DNA of 64,000 nt from Ramlibacter monticola (GCF_016722785.1 NZ_JAEQNE010000001.1:1426001-1490000); one strand, 5' to 3'; positions 52,046 to 60,679 are shown, counted from the first letter of the stretch. A program made the numbers and translations. The notes: generated from the letters alone by a model not told the origin.

Positions 52046-52119
52046 GCGCCCACTTCGGCAGCCCGGCGTTGCGGGCCGCGCCTGGGCGAGGACGCGGCTG
52101 AAGATGTTGTTTTTTTCAT
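52042..52119 (-). CDS. 25-codon leader frame coupled to the PhnC-like gene
   Basis: The frame starts at an ATG preceded by GAAAGGG, encodes a 25-residue peptide starting MKKTTSSAASSPRRG, and its TGA overlaps the phnC-like ATG (ATGA). The lysine-rich start resembles the first residues of an exported protein, so it may be the scar of a deleted binding-protein gene, or a coupling leader. The rest of the 52046-52356 gap shows nothing else recognisable. Confidence 0.35.
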   Translation of the reverse strand: MKKTTSSAASSPRRGPQRRAAEVGA

Positions 52120-52356
52120 GGCGACCCTTTCGGAGACGACGACGGATTACACCGCAGATCGCATGGTCGCGCCGCCCCCACGGACACTGCGATGCCGGCG
52201 AAGCGCCGTTCCGACCCTGTCGTGGGTGAGTTCGACGGCACCACCTGGCAGGTGCCTGGCGAGCGGACGGGGGCCCGCTGACGGCGCGGCATGGAAGCCC
52301 TTGCGCGGCACCGGAAGCCGTCAGACGCTACGATCCGGGCGCCGGACATCGCCCCC

Positions 52357-52887
52357 GTGACAGCTCCAAGCTTCCCTCCCACCCGTCGCCGCTGCCTGCT
52401 CGCCGCGGCCTGCCTGCCCTGGCTCCCCGCGGCGTTCGCCGCCGGCGGGGAAAGCCCGCGCCGGGATTGGCCGCCCCAGCGCCAGACCCCCGCGCTCGAA
52501 CTCGATCGGATCGAAGGCAGCACGTGGCGGCTCGACTCCGCGCGCGGCCGGCCCGTGCTGCTCAATTTCTGGGCCAGCTGGTGCGAACCATGCCGCGCGG
52601 AGATGCCGGCGCTGCAGCAACTCGCCCGCGAGCGCGGCTCCGACGGCCTGCAGTTGCTGGCCGTGAACTACCGCGAAACCGAAGCCGCGGTGCGTCGCTT
52701 CATTGCCACGACGGGGCTGGACCTGCCCGTGCTGCTGGACCGCGAGGGCGCGGCGGCGAAGGCCTTCGGCATCCGCATCTTTCCGAGCACCATCGGCATC
52801 GACCGGCGCGGCCGGGCGCGCTTTGTCGTGACCGGCGAATTCGACTGGAGCAGCCCGCAGGCTGCGCGCTGGGTGGCGGAGCTGTAG
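52357..52887 (+). CDS. TlpA-like thioredoxin-fold protein
   Basis: The 176-residue protein has a signal peptide (TRRRCLLAAACLPWLPAAFA) and a redox-active WCEPC in LLNFWASWCEPCRAEMPALQ, typical of TlpA/ResA periplasmic thioredoxins used in cytochrome maturation or disulfide reduction. The GTG at 52357 puts the signal at the N-terminus; an ATG at 52291 would add 22 unlikely residues. Confidence 0.82.
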   Translation: MTAPSFPPTRRRCLLAAACLPWLPAAFAAGGESPRRDWPPQRQTPALELDRIEGSTWRLDSARGRPVLLNFWASWCEPCRAEMPALQQLARERGSDGLQLLAVNYRETEAAVRRFIATTGLDLPVLLDREGAAAKAFGIRIFPSTIGIDRRGRARFVVTGEFDWSSPQAARWVAEL

Positions 52888-52892
52888 ACAGC

Positions 52893-53183
52893 CTATCTGG
52901 CGTCGTCGGCCGGGAAGGACGGGTAGCCCGCCTGTTCGGTCGCCTTGGTGAGTGCCGCGACGCTGGTCTTCGCGTCGTCGAACGTCACCTTCGCATTGCG
53001 GCGCTCATAACTCACCACCGCGCGGCTGACGCCCGGAACCTTCAGCAGCGCGATGCGGATGGTCACCGGACAGGTGTCGCAGTCCATCGTCGGCACGCTC
53101 AGGGTCACCTGGCGCGGCGCGGCCGATGCCGGGCCGGCGGCCACGAGGAGCGCGGCAGCCAGGACGGTGAAGAACTTGGTCAT
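52893..53183 (-). CDS. merP: Periplasmic mercury-binding protein MerP
   Basis: The 96-residue protein has a signal peptide (MTKFFTVLAAALLVAAGPAS) and one heavy-metal-associated domain with TMDCDTCPVT in place of the usual GMTCxxC. It passes Hg2+ to MerT. It is downstream of merT on the same strand. Confidence 0.85.
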   Translation of the reverse strand: MTKFFTVLAAALLVAAGPASAAPRQVTLSVPTMDCDTCPVTIRIALLKVPGVSRAVVSYERRNAKVTFDDAKTSVAALTKATEQAGYPSFPADDAR

Positions 53184-53198
53184 GTCAGCACTCCCTCT

Positions 53199-53588
53199 TC
53201 AATAGAACAGCGGTGCCGCGAGCGGCACCACGAGCGGCAGCAGGGTGAGGACCGCCACCAGCCAGAACCAGCGTCGGGCGGCGCCGCCGACGCGGCGGCA
53301 GGCTGCGTCGCCGGTCGCGTCGCACGCGGCGGCAGCCGACGGGCGATACAGGCGCCAGCCGGCCAGCCCCAGCGAGACGACGGCCAGGGCCGACAGGGCC
53401 AGGGACCAGGGCTCGAGCCGCCGCAGCTGACCGATCCAGGCGCCGGAGATGCCCACGATCGCGAACAGGAGCGGCATCACGCAGCAGGCCGACGACAGCA
53501 GCGCGGCGATGCCGGCGAGCGTCAGGACCGGAGCGGTGCCCGGCGCGTCGGCGGGCTGCTGCGGAACCGGAGCGGAAAGTGTCTTCAT
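53199..53588 (-). CDS. merT: Mercuric transport protein MerT
   Basis: The 129-residue protein has three predicted membrane helices. The first carries the vicinal cysteines in SSACCVMPLLFAIVGISGAWIG and there is a further cysteine pair region (ACDATGDAACRR). It moves Hg2+ across the inner membrane. No merR, merA or merC is present nearby, so reduction of imported mercury would need genes elsewhere. Confidence 0.85.
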   Translation of the reverse strand: MKTLSAPVPQQPADAPGTAPVLTLAGIAALLSSACCVMPLLFAIVGISGAWIGQLRRLEPWSLALSALAVVSLGLAGWRLYRPSAAAACDATGDAACRRVGGAARRWFWLVAVLTLLPLVVPLAAPLFY

Positions 53589-53595
53589 CGGCGGA

Positions 53596-54708
53596 TCAGA
53601 CCGTGATCTCGCGCGCCGTGATCTGGTACGCGAAGCTGTCGGGATCGTAGGGGTCGCGTGCGCCGGCGGCGGTTTCGGCCTGCGGGTACATGAAGAAACC
53701 GAGCCTTCCCTGCTTCGCACCGGGCAGCTTGACGTCGCTGGCGCTGTTGTAGCCCATCCAGTTGCCTTCCCAGCTGCCGAACAGCGCCTTGCGCACAGGC
53801 GCCACCACGGGGTGGCCGGCGTCCTTGATCCACTCCGGCGTTTCCTGCCGCATGACCTTGGTGACGTCGGCGGGGTCCATGGCCACCCAGCCCTGCTCCT
53901 TCAGGTACACCTCGGCCCGGCAATGCTGCGCGCCCTTGAGGCTGGCCGGGTTCGCCCCGAGTTCGCGGTAGCCGAAGGCGCTGGGCACCAGACGGATGCC
54001 GTAGATATCGCGGGCCGGGACGCCCGCCGCGCGGCACAGTCCGACGAACAGCGCATTGATGTCGGCGCACTTGCCGCTCAGGCTGCCCGACTCCAGCATC
54101 GCCTTGATGTCGCCCGAGCCGCAGCCTTTCACCTTGGGCTCCCGGTAGGTGCTGACGATGATCCAGTCGTAGATGCGCTGCACCTTCTCGCGGTCGCTGC
54201 GCGCGCCCAGCACGATCTGCGTGGCCACCTTGCGCACGATGCCGTCGGTGGTGATCAGTTCGCTGGGCTGCAGCCAGTGCCGCAGGTCCGCGGGATCCGC
54301 GGCCGCGGGGGCCGCCGCCGTCCAGTCGACGGCGCGGTTCTGCGTTTCCACCCGGCTGGTCAGCACGAGGCGCGGGTCCGGCGTTCCGGCGTCGAAGCGC
54401 GCCACGAGCACCTTGGCACCGGTCGCGCCGTCGGCGGCGAGGCGTACGTCGCTGGCGTTGCCGGACCAGCTCACGTCCGCCGTGCGCTGCCACGCGGTCT
54501 GGAGCGAAGGGACGGGCAGCCAGACGATTCCCGCACCGGAAGGTTCGCGCAATTGCACGGTCGTCGTCACCTCGAAGCTGCGCCATCCCGCGGGGCGGGG
54601 TTCGAAGCGGCGGGCAGGCTCCTCGGCCCGCGCGAGCGGCCCGGCGCCCACGACCAGTGCGGCGGAGGCGGCTTTGACGAGATCGCGGCGCGAGAGTTGC
54701 GGGGTCAT
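53596..54708 (-). CDS. Transglutaminase-like cysteine protease-fold protein, Tat-exported
   Basis: The 370-residue protein begins with a twin-arginine signal (SRRDLVKAASAALVVGAG). It has a transglutaminase core with catalytic Cys in GSLSGKCADINALFVGLCRAAGVPAR, His in GAQHCRAEVYL and Asp in VAMDPADV. Periplasmic role unknown. It ends 7 bp before merT and may share its transcript. Confidence 0.83.
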   Translation of the reverse strand: MTPQLSRRDLVKAASAALVVGAGPLARAEEPARRFEPRPAGWRSFEVTTTVQLREPSGAGIVWLPVPSLQTAWQRTADVSWSGNASDVRLAADGATGAKVLVARFDAGTPDPRLVLTSRVETQNRAVDWTAAAPAAADPADLRHWLQPSELITTDGIVRKVATQIVLGARSDREKVQRIYDWIIVSTYREPKVKGCGSGDIKAMLESGSLSGKCADINALFVGLCRAAGVPARDIYGIRLVPSAFGYRELGANPASLKGAQHCRAEVYLKEQGWVAMDPADVTKVMRQETPEWIKDAGHPVVAPVRKALFGSWEGNWMGYNSASDVKLPGAKQGRLGFFMYPQAETAAGARDPYDPDSFAYQITAREITV

Positions 54709-54794
54709 GGGTTCTTCCGGTGGATTGGGCAACAGATGGCAGCGCGGGAGGCATGCGCGGAGGGCGCCAAGTATAGGATTTTGCCGCCGTCCCT

Positions 54795-56057
54795 TCAGCC
54801 GGTGGGACATGGCGGCACCCGGGCGCCGTGCACGCTGCGGAAGCCGGCCAGCACGTCGCGCCGGTGCGGCTCGAAGAAGTTGCGGTAGCGCGCATGGGCC
54901 AGCGCCGGCGCGGTGGCCGGCGAGGCGCCCCGCAGCACCCGGCGGGTGCCGAACCAGGGTTGCGAATAGTCGCGGTAGGGGTGCGGCACGAAGCCCGGAT
55001 ACGGCGCGAACGGGCTGGCGGTCCACTCCCACGCCTGGCCCCAGCGGAAGCGCGGCTGGGTGAGGGCCGCGCACTCCCATTCGGCCTCGGTGGGCAGCCG
55101 CCGGCCGGCCCAGCGGCACCAGGCGTCGGCTTCGTGGGCGCTCAGGTGCACGGCCACCTCCTGCGCCCGCAGGCGGCGCCAGCTGCCGTGGCGCATCTGT
55201 TCCCAGTGATCGGCCACGCGGCGCACGCCGGCGGGCCGGCGTTCGCGCAGGGACGCCAGCCACGTCCGGCCCGGCTCGGTCCACCACTGCGGATCCTCGT
55301 AGCCGCCCGCTTCGAGGAAGGGCAGGAAGGCGCCCCAGCTCACCGGACTGGAGTCGATCTCGAAGCGCGGCAGCTCCACTTCGTACGCCGGCAGTTCGTT
55401 GTCGAAGGCGAAGCCGGCGCAGCTCACGCCGATGCCGAAACGCAGCGGCCCCACCGGCAGTTCGGCCAGGTGCTCCACCCGCGGCGGCTCCTGGCATTCG
55501 CGCAGCGGGATGCCGAGGGCCTGGGCCATGTACACCGCGGCCTCGGCATGCATCTGTTCGTGCACGGCCGCGAGCCGGAAGAAGTAGAGCCTGTCGTCGT
55601 CGGCCCCGTCGAGCGCGCCCAGCAGCTGCAGGGTGTGCTCCAGCGTCCGGGCGAGGTAGTCGCCGGTCGCATCCGCATCGGGCAGCGGCAGTTCCCAGCG
55701 CACGCGGTGACCGACCCGGCTCGAGTCGTAGCAGGCGTCCGCCTGCGGCACGCGCGAGGGCAGTCGGTGCGCGCCCGGGTCGGCGTGCACGCCCAGGTGC
55801 CGCTGCGGGTTGCGCGTGATCCACCATTCCTGGAACCAGGCGACGTGCCCCATCTCCCACAGCGGCGGATTGAGTTCCGGCGCATAGGGAACGTGCGGCG
55901 CGGGGCCCAGCGCCTGCCGGAAATCCTCCGCCAGCTGCAGGGTGCGCTGGCGCGCCGCCCGCAGCGCGGAACGCACGGCGGAAGGCGGCCCCTGGCGCAA
56001 GGCGAGTGCCTCGGTCGGCGCCGCGGCGCTATAACCGGTGGATGCCTCAATCCTCAT
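54795..56057 (-). CDS. senA: Selenoneine synthase SenA (EgtB-like nonhaem iron enzyme)
   Basis: The protein (420 residues from this ATG) has an N-terminal DinB-like domain with iron ligands His71 (EMGHVAWFQEW) and HEQMHAE (His166, His170), and a C-terminal FGE-sulfatase domain (RRLPTEAEWECAA ... RVLRGASPATAPALAHARYRNFFEPHRR). It would be called EgtB by homology, but its partners are a TIGR04348-type glycosyltransferase and a selenophosphate synthetase and no EgtD is nearby. That is the senABC arrangement described for selenoneine synthesis in Variovorax. SenA joins a selenosugar to hercynine. The ATG at 56057 overlaps senB by 16 bp; the GTG at 55976 would leave a 65-bp promoter gap and may be the true start. 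Confidence 0.85.
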   Translation of the reverse strand: MRIEASTGYSAAAPTEALALRQGPPSAVRSALRAARQRTLQLAEDFRQALGPAPHVPYAPELNPPLWEMGHVAWFQEWWITRNPQRHLGVHADPGAHRLPSRVPQADACYDSSRVGHRVRWELPLPDADATGDYLARTLEHTLQLLGALDGADDDRLYFFRLAAVHEQMHAEAAVYMAQALGIPLRECQEPPRVEHLAELPVGPLRFGIGVSCAGFAFDNELPAYEVELPRFEIDSSPVSWGAFLPFLEAGGYEDPQWWTEPGRTWLASLRERRPAGVRRVADHWEQMRHGSWRRLRAQEVAVHLSAHEADAWCRWAGRRLPTEAEWECAALTQPRFRWGQAWEWTASPFAPYPGFVPHPYRDYSQPWFGTRRVLRGASPATAPALAHARYRNFFEPHRRDVLAGFRSVHGARVPPCPTG

Positions 56058-57040
56058 CGGTGGTCATCGTAAGCCCCGCCCTCGCGGACGCCAACAACGG
56101 CAACTGGCGGACGGCCAGGCGGTGGCAGCAACTGCTGGCGGGCGAGCGCGAGGTTCGCATCACCAACGCCTGGCCGGACGCCGCGGCGGCTGCCGACGGG
56201 CTGATGCTGGCGCTGCACGCGCGCCGCTCGGCCGCGCCCATCGCCGCCTGGGCGCAGGCCCATCCGGGCCGGGGACTCGCCGTGGTGCTGACCGGCACCG
56301 ACCTGTACCGCGACATCCTGGCCGATGCGGCCGCGCAGCGCTCGCTGGAGCTGGCGCAGCGGCTGGTGGTGCTGCAGGAATGCGGGCCCGAGGCCTTGCC
56401 GGCATGGCAGCGCGACAAGGCGCGGGTGATCTACCAGTCGAGCCCCGCCCTGCCTCCGCTGGACCGGAACGATGCGACCCTCACCGCCGTGACGGTGGGC
56501 CACCTGCGCGAAGTGAAGTCGCCCCAGACCCTGTTCGCCGTGGCGCGCCTGCTGGGCCAGCGCGACGACATCCGGATCCGTCACATCGGCGATGCCACGG
56601 CCGAGCCGGCGCTGGGCGACGAGGCGCGCGCGACCCAGCGCGACTGCCCCCACTACGAGTGGCTGGGCCCGCTGCCGCACGCGGCGACCCTGGAGGAGAT
56701 CCGGCGCGCCCACGTGCTGGTGCACCCCAGCGCCATGGAAGGCGGGGCGCATGCGATCCTGGAGGCGGTGCGTGGCCGCACGCCGGTGCTGGCGAGCCGG
56801 GTGCCAGGCAACGTCGGCATGCTGGGCCCCGACTACCAGGGCTATTTCGCGCACGGCGACGCCGGCGCGCTGGCCCAGCTTCTGCTGGCCTGCCGGGCGG
56901 GGCAGCGCGCGGAAGCCCCTGCGTCCCATCTGCTCGGCCGGCTGGCCGCACAATGCGCCCTGCGCGCGCCGCTGTTCGATGCGGCCGCGGAGCGCAGCGC
57001 GCTCCTGAACCTCCTGCACGAACTGGACACCGCCCCATGA
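56042..57040 (+). CDS. senB: Selenosugar synthase SenB (glycosyltransferase, TIGR04348 type)
   Basis: The 332-residue GT-B glycosyltransferase begins SSVVIVSPALADANNGNWRT and has the GT4 C-terminal motif VHPSAMEGGAHAILEAVRGRTPVLAS. In the described pathway SenB uses selenophosphate and a UDP-sugar to make a selenosugar. The start at 56042 is preferred over 56006 because the conserved strand begins just after it. It overlaps senC by ATGA. Confidence 0.86.
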   Translation: MPQSSSVVIVSPALADANNGNWRTARRWQQLLAGEREVRITNAWPDAAAAADGLMLALHARRSAAPIAAWAQAHPGRGLAVVLTGTDLYRDILADAAAQRSLELAQRLVVLQECGPEALPAWQRDKARVIYQSSPALPPLDRNDATLTAVTVGHLREVKSPQTLFAVARLLGQRDDIRIRHIGDATAEPALGDEARATQRDCPHYEWLGPLPHAATLEEIRRAHVLVHPSAMEGGAHAILEAVRGRTPVLASRVPGNVGMLGPDYQGYFAHGDAGALAQLLLACRAGQRAEAPASHLLGRLAAQCALRAPLFDAAAERSALLNLLHELDTAP

Positions 57041-58104
57041 ACGCTCCCCTGCCCACTGCCGCCGAACCCCGCCTCACCTCCCTGTCGCATGGCGGCGGCT
57101 GCGGCTGCAAGATCGCGCCCGGCGTGCTGTCCGAGATCCTCAAGGGCACGGCGCGCCTGCCGGTGCCGCCGGAACTGCTGGTGGGCATCGAGACGGCCGA
57201 CGACGCCGCCGTCTACAAGCTCAACGAGGAACAGGCGCTGATCGCCACCACGGACTTCTTCATGCCGATCGTGGACGATCCGTTCGACTTCGGCCGCATC
57301 GCCGCCACCAACGCGATCTCCGACGTCTACGCCATGGGCGGCAAGCCGATCATGGCGCTGGCGCTGGTGGGCATGCCGATCAGCGTGCTGTCCACGGCCA
57401 CCATCGGCCGCATCCTGGAAGGCGGCGAATCGGTCTGCAAGGCCGCGGGCATCCCGATCGCGGGCGGCCACACGATCGACTCGGTCGAGCCGATCTACGG
57501 CCTGGTGGCGCTGGGGCTGGTGCACCCCAAGCGCGTGAAGCGCAATGCCGACGCGCGCGCCGGCGACGTGCTGGTGCTGGGCAAGCCGCTGGGCGTGGGC
57601 GTGCTGTCCGCCGCGCTCAAGAAGGAGCAGCTCGATGCCGCCGGCTACGAACGCATGATCGCGACCACCACGCGCCTGAACACGCCCGGCCCGGAGCTCG
57701 CGGCCATCGCCGGCGTGCACGCGCTGACCGACGTCACCGGCTTCGGGCTGGCGGGCCATGCGCTCGAACTGGCGCGGGGCGCCGACCTGTCGATCGAGAT
57801 CGAGTGGAACAAGGTGCCCGTGCTGGCGGGCGTGCGCGAGCTGGCCGAGGGTGGCTTCGTCACCGGCGCCTCGGGGCGCAACTGGGCGGGCTATGGCGCG
57901 GACGTGGCGCTCCCGGCCGGGCTCGGCGATGCGGAGCGCGCGCTGCTGACGGATCCGCAGACCAGCGGGGGGCTGCTCGTGTCGTGCTCGCCGGAGTCGG
58001 TCGACCAGGTGCTGGCGGTGTTCCGGCAGCACGGGTTCGGGCAGGCGACGGTGATCGGCCAGGCACGGCCTGCCAGCGCGGGCGCGCGGCTGGTCGTTCG
58101 CTGA
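57037..58104 (+). CDS. senC: Selenide, water dikinase (SelD/SenC)
   Basis: The 355-residue PurM-like ATPase has the catalytic Cys22 and Lys25 in GGGCGCKIAPGVL, ATTDFFMPIVDDPFDFGRIAATNA, AGGHTIDSVEPIYG, and LTDVTGFGLAGHALE. It makes selenophosphate from selenide and ATP. The ATGA overlap with senB links it to selenoneine synthesis. It could also serve selenouridine or selenocysteine formation; no such genes are in the window. Confidence 0.92.
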   Translation: MNAPLPTAAEPRLTSLSHGGGCGCKIAPGVLSEILKGTARLPVPPELLVGIETADDAAVYKLNEEQALIATTDFFMPIVDDPFDFGRIAATNAISDVYAMGGKPIMALALVGMPISVLSTATIGRILEGGESVCKAAGIPIAGGHTIDSVEPIYGLVALGLVHPKRVKRNADARAGDVLVLGKPLGVGVLSAALKKEQLDAAGYERMIATTTRLNTPGPELAAIAGVHALTDVTGFGLAGHALELARGADLSIEIEWNKVPVLAGVRELAEGGFVTGASGRNWAGYGADVALPAGLGDAERALLTDPQTSGGLLVSCSPESVDQVLAVFRQHGFGQATVIGQARPASAGARLVVR

Positions 58105-58174
58105 AGCCCGTTCCACCTGGTCGTCGCCCCCGCACAGCGAGGGGACCGGGGAAGCGCCGCACCGCGGCGCATCT

Positions 58175-59002
58175 TCACTTCGTGGCGCCCTGGATTCCCG
58201 CCTCCGCGGGAATGACGAAGACCGGGGGGCGCCCCTCGAACTGCGCCTGCACCGCTTCCCGCTGATTCGCACTGCCGATCAGGCGCTGCTGCTCGAAGGC
58301 CTCCGCCACCAGCACCCTCGCCGCATCCACCGGCGTCGCGGTGTTGAAGAGCCGCTTCGCCGCCCGGATCGCATCCGGGTTGCCGGCCGCGATCTGCCGC
58401 GCCATCGCCCGTGCCTCCGCCAGGGGATCCTGGCTCACGCGCGTGGCCAGCCCCAGCACCGCCGCCTCGGCGCCCGACACCACGCGCCCGGTGAAGGTCA
58501 GCTCGCGCGCGACGTCGGGGCGGCACAGTTCGGTCAGCAGCACGCAGCCGGCCATGTCCGGCACCAGGCCCCACTTCACCTCCATCACCGACAGCTTCGT
58601 CTCCGGATGAACCAGGCGCATGTCGGCGCCCAGCGCGACCTGCAGGCCGCCGCCGAAGGCGACGCCGTGCAGCGCCGCGATCACCGGCACCGGCAGTTCG
58701 CGCCAGCCCCAGGCGACCTGCTGCCAGAGGTTGGCGAGCCCATGCGTGCGCGGGACCAGGTCGCCGACTGCGCCGCCGGCGAGGCCCTGGAACATGGCCT
58801 TGTCGAGCCCGGCGCAGAAGCCGCGGCCTTCGCCGTGCAGCACCACGGCGCGAACCTTCGCGTCGGCGCGCAGGCGCGCGATCGCGTCGACCAGCGCCTG
58901 GAACATCGCCGTGTCGAGCGCGTTCATCTTGTCCGCGCGCACCAGCGCGACCTCGGCCACGCCGTGGCCATCCGTTTCGACCCGTACGCGTTCGTCGTCC
59001 AT
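58175..59002 (-). CDS. Enoyl-CoA hydratase/crotonase family protein
   Basis: The 275-residue protein has oxyanion-hole regions LHGEGRGFCAGLDKAMF and AALHGVAFGGGLQVALGADMRLV and a glutamate in PETKLSVMEVKWGLVPDMAG. CoA-ester hydration or isomerisation is expected; substrate unknown. The last 15 residues (FVIPAEAGIQGATK) are encoded by a dispersed REP-like repeat and are probably not native. Confidence 0.87.
   Translation of the reverse strand: MDDERVRVETDGHGVAEVALVRADKMNALDTAMFQALVDAIARLRADAKVRAVVLHGEGRGFCAGLDKAMFQGLAGGAVGDLVPRTHGLANLWQQVAWGWRELPVPVIAALHGVAFGGGLQVALGADMRLVHPETKLSVMEVKWGLVPDMAGCVLLTELCRPDVARELTFTGRVVSGAEAAVLGLATRVSQDPLAEARAMARQIAAGNPDAIRAAKRLFNTATPVDAARVLVAEAFEQQRLIGSANQREAVQAQFEGRPPVFVIPAEAGIQGATK
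58187..58220. repeat. REP-like palindromic repeat forming the 3' end of the crotonase gene
   Basis: The 34-bp sequence has the palindromic core TTCCCGCCTCCGCGGGAA followed by TGACGAAG. Its minus-strand translation VIPAEAGIQ is a common repeat-derived tail in proteobacterial annotations. It is similar to the copy inside paaD at 20641-20674. Confidence 0.75.
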
Positions 59003-59198
59003 GGGACTCTCCTGTGCGTTGCGCTGGTCGATTGTCGCGCGCCGTTGGGCCGAGTCAGCCTCCTGCAAGCCTGCAGACCCCGCACGAAGGAGGACCTAGG
59101 GTTGGACCCTCTTTTCGCGTTGCAGCACGATGAGCACCATAGGCCCCTTCGACTGGACGGCCCGGCGCGGCCCGGCCACGACCCCCGAAGGAGCCCGT

Positions 59199-59972
59199 TT
59201 GTCCGCTGAAACCATCCTGGAAACCCAGGGCCTGACCAAGGAGTTCAAGGGCTTCGTCGCCGTGAACAACGTGGACCTGAAGGTCAGGCGCGGCGACATC
59301 CACGCGCTGATCGGCCCGAACGGCGCCGGCAAGACGACCTTCTTCAACCTGCTGACCAAGTTCCTCGCCCCCACGCGCGGCAACATTCTCTACCGGGGAA
59401 CCGACATCACGCACGAGCGCCCCGCGCAGACGGCCCGCCGCGGCATCGTGCGCTCGTTCCAGATCTCCGCCGTGTTCCCGCACCTCACCGCGCTGGAGAA
59501 CGTGCGCGCCGCCCTGCAGCGCAACCTGGGCACCTCCTTCCACTTCTGGAAGCCCGAGAAGTCGCTGCACCACCTGCACGGCCGCGCGCTCGAACTGCTG
59601 GCCGCGGTGGACCTGCAGGAGTTCGCCGACGAGCTGACCGTCAACCTGCCCTATGGCCGCAAGCGCGCGCTCGAACTCGCCACCACGATGGCGCTGGAGC
59701 CCGAGCTGATGCTGCTGGACGAACCGACGCAGGGCATGGGCCACGAGGACGTCTCGCGCGTCACCGACCTGATCAAGAAGGTTTCCGTCGGCCGCACCAT
59801 CCTGATGGTCGAGCACAACATGAACGTCGTCTCGAAGATCGCCGACCGCATCACGGTGCTGCAGCGCGGCGCCGTGATTGCCGACGGGCCGTATGCCGAG
59901 GTGTCGCGCAACCCTCAGGTGATCGAGGCCTACATGGGCTCCACCGAAGCCGAGCTGCAGGGGGCGCACTGA
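59199..59972 (+). CDS. ABC transporter ATP-binding protein (LivG-like), third importer
   Basis: The ATPase (257 residues from the TTG at 59199) has Walker A GPNGAGKTT, RGIVRSFQISAVFPHLTALENV, Walker B LMLLDEPTQGMGHEDV and switch histidine in LMVEHNM. The TTG is preferred because AAGGAG ends 5 nt before it and the family N-terminus follows directly. The ATG at 59130 would add 23 residues. Confidence 0.88.
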   Translation: MSAETILETQGLTKEFKGFVAVNNVDLKVRRGDIHALIGPNGAGKTTFFNLLTKFLAPTRGNILYRGTDITHERPAQTARRGIVRSFQISAVFPHLTALENVRAALQRNLGTSFHFWKPEKSLHHLHGRALELLAAVDLQEFADELTVNLPYGRKRALELATTMALEPELMLLDEPTQGMGHEDVSRVTDLIKKVSVGRTILMVEHNMNVVSKIADRITVLQRGAVIADGPYAEVSRNPQVIEAYMGSTEAELQGAH

Positions 59973-60679
59973 TGGCATCGAACGAGCTGCTCCGCATCGA
60001 GAACCTGCACGCCTGGTACGGCGAGTCGCACGTCCTGCACGGCGTGAACATGAGCGTCGACGAGGGCGAGGTCGTGTCGCTGCTCGGTCGCAACGGCGCC
60101 GGCCGCACCACCACCCTGCGCGCCATCCTGGGCCTCACGGGCCGACGCACCGGTTCGATCCGCCTGCGCGGCACCGAGGCGATCCAGTTGGCGCCGCACC
60201 GCATCGCCCGCCTCGGCGTGGGCTACTGCCCGGAGGAGCGGGGCATCTTCTCCAGCCTGTCGGCCGAGGAGAACCTGCTGCTGCCGCCGGAGATCGCCCA
60301 GGGCGGCATGGGCGTCGCCGAGATCTACGAGATGTTCCCCAACCTGAAGGAGCGCGCGAACAGCCCCGGGACGCGCCTTTCCGGCGGCGAGCAGCAGATG
60401 CTGGCCGTGGCCCGCATCCTGCGCACCGGCGCGCGCCTGCTGCTGCTGGACGAGATCTCGGAGGGCCTCGCGCCGGTGATCGTGCAGAAGCTCGCCGAGA
60501 TGATCCATACGCTGAAGGCCAAGGGCTACACGATCATCCTCGTCGAACAGAACTTCCGGTTCGCCGCGCCGCTGGCGGACCGGTTCTACGTGATGGAGCA
60601 CGGGCGCATGGTGCGCGAGTTCCGCCAGGAGGAACTCGCGGCCAACGCCTCGATGCTCAACGAATACCTGGGTGTGTGA
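59972..60679 (+). CDS. ABC transporter ATP-binding protein (LivF-like) with arginine in Walker A, third importer
   Basis: The 235-residue protein is LivF-like (YCPEERGIFSSLSAEENL, RLSGGEQQMLAVARIL, LLLLDEISEGLAPVIV). Its P-loop reads GRNGAGRTTT: the catalytic lysine is replaced by Arg45 (codon CGC at 60104). Both other LivF-like proteins in the window have lysine there. The substitution may be a subfamily trait. It overlaps the LivG-like gene by one base. Confidence 0.9.
   Translation: MASNELLRIENLHAWYGESHVLHGVNMSVDEGEVVSLLGRNGAGRTTTLRAILGLTGRRTGSIRLRGTEAIQLAPHRIARLGVGYCPEERGIFSSLSAEENLLLPPEIAQGGMGVAEIYEMFPNLKERANSPGTRLSGGEQQMLAVARILRTGARLLLLDEISEGLAPVIVQKLAEMIHTLKAKGYTIILVEQNFRFAAPLADRFYVMEHGRMVREFRQEELAANASMLNEYLGV

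Noticed and set aside
54795..56057. Calling this gene EgtB for ergothioneine synthesis.
   Set aside because: No egtD or egtC is adjacent; the partners are a TIGR04348-type glycosyltransferase and SelD, which fits SenA.
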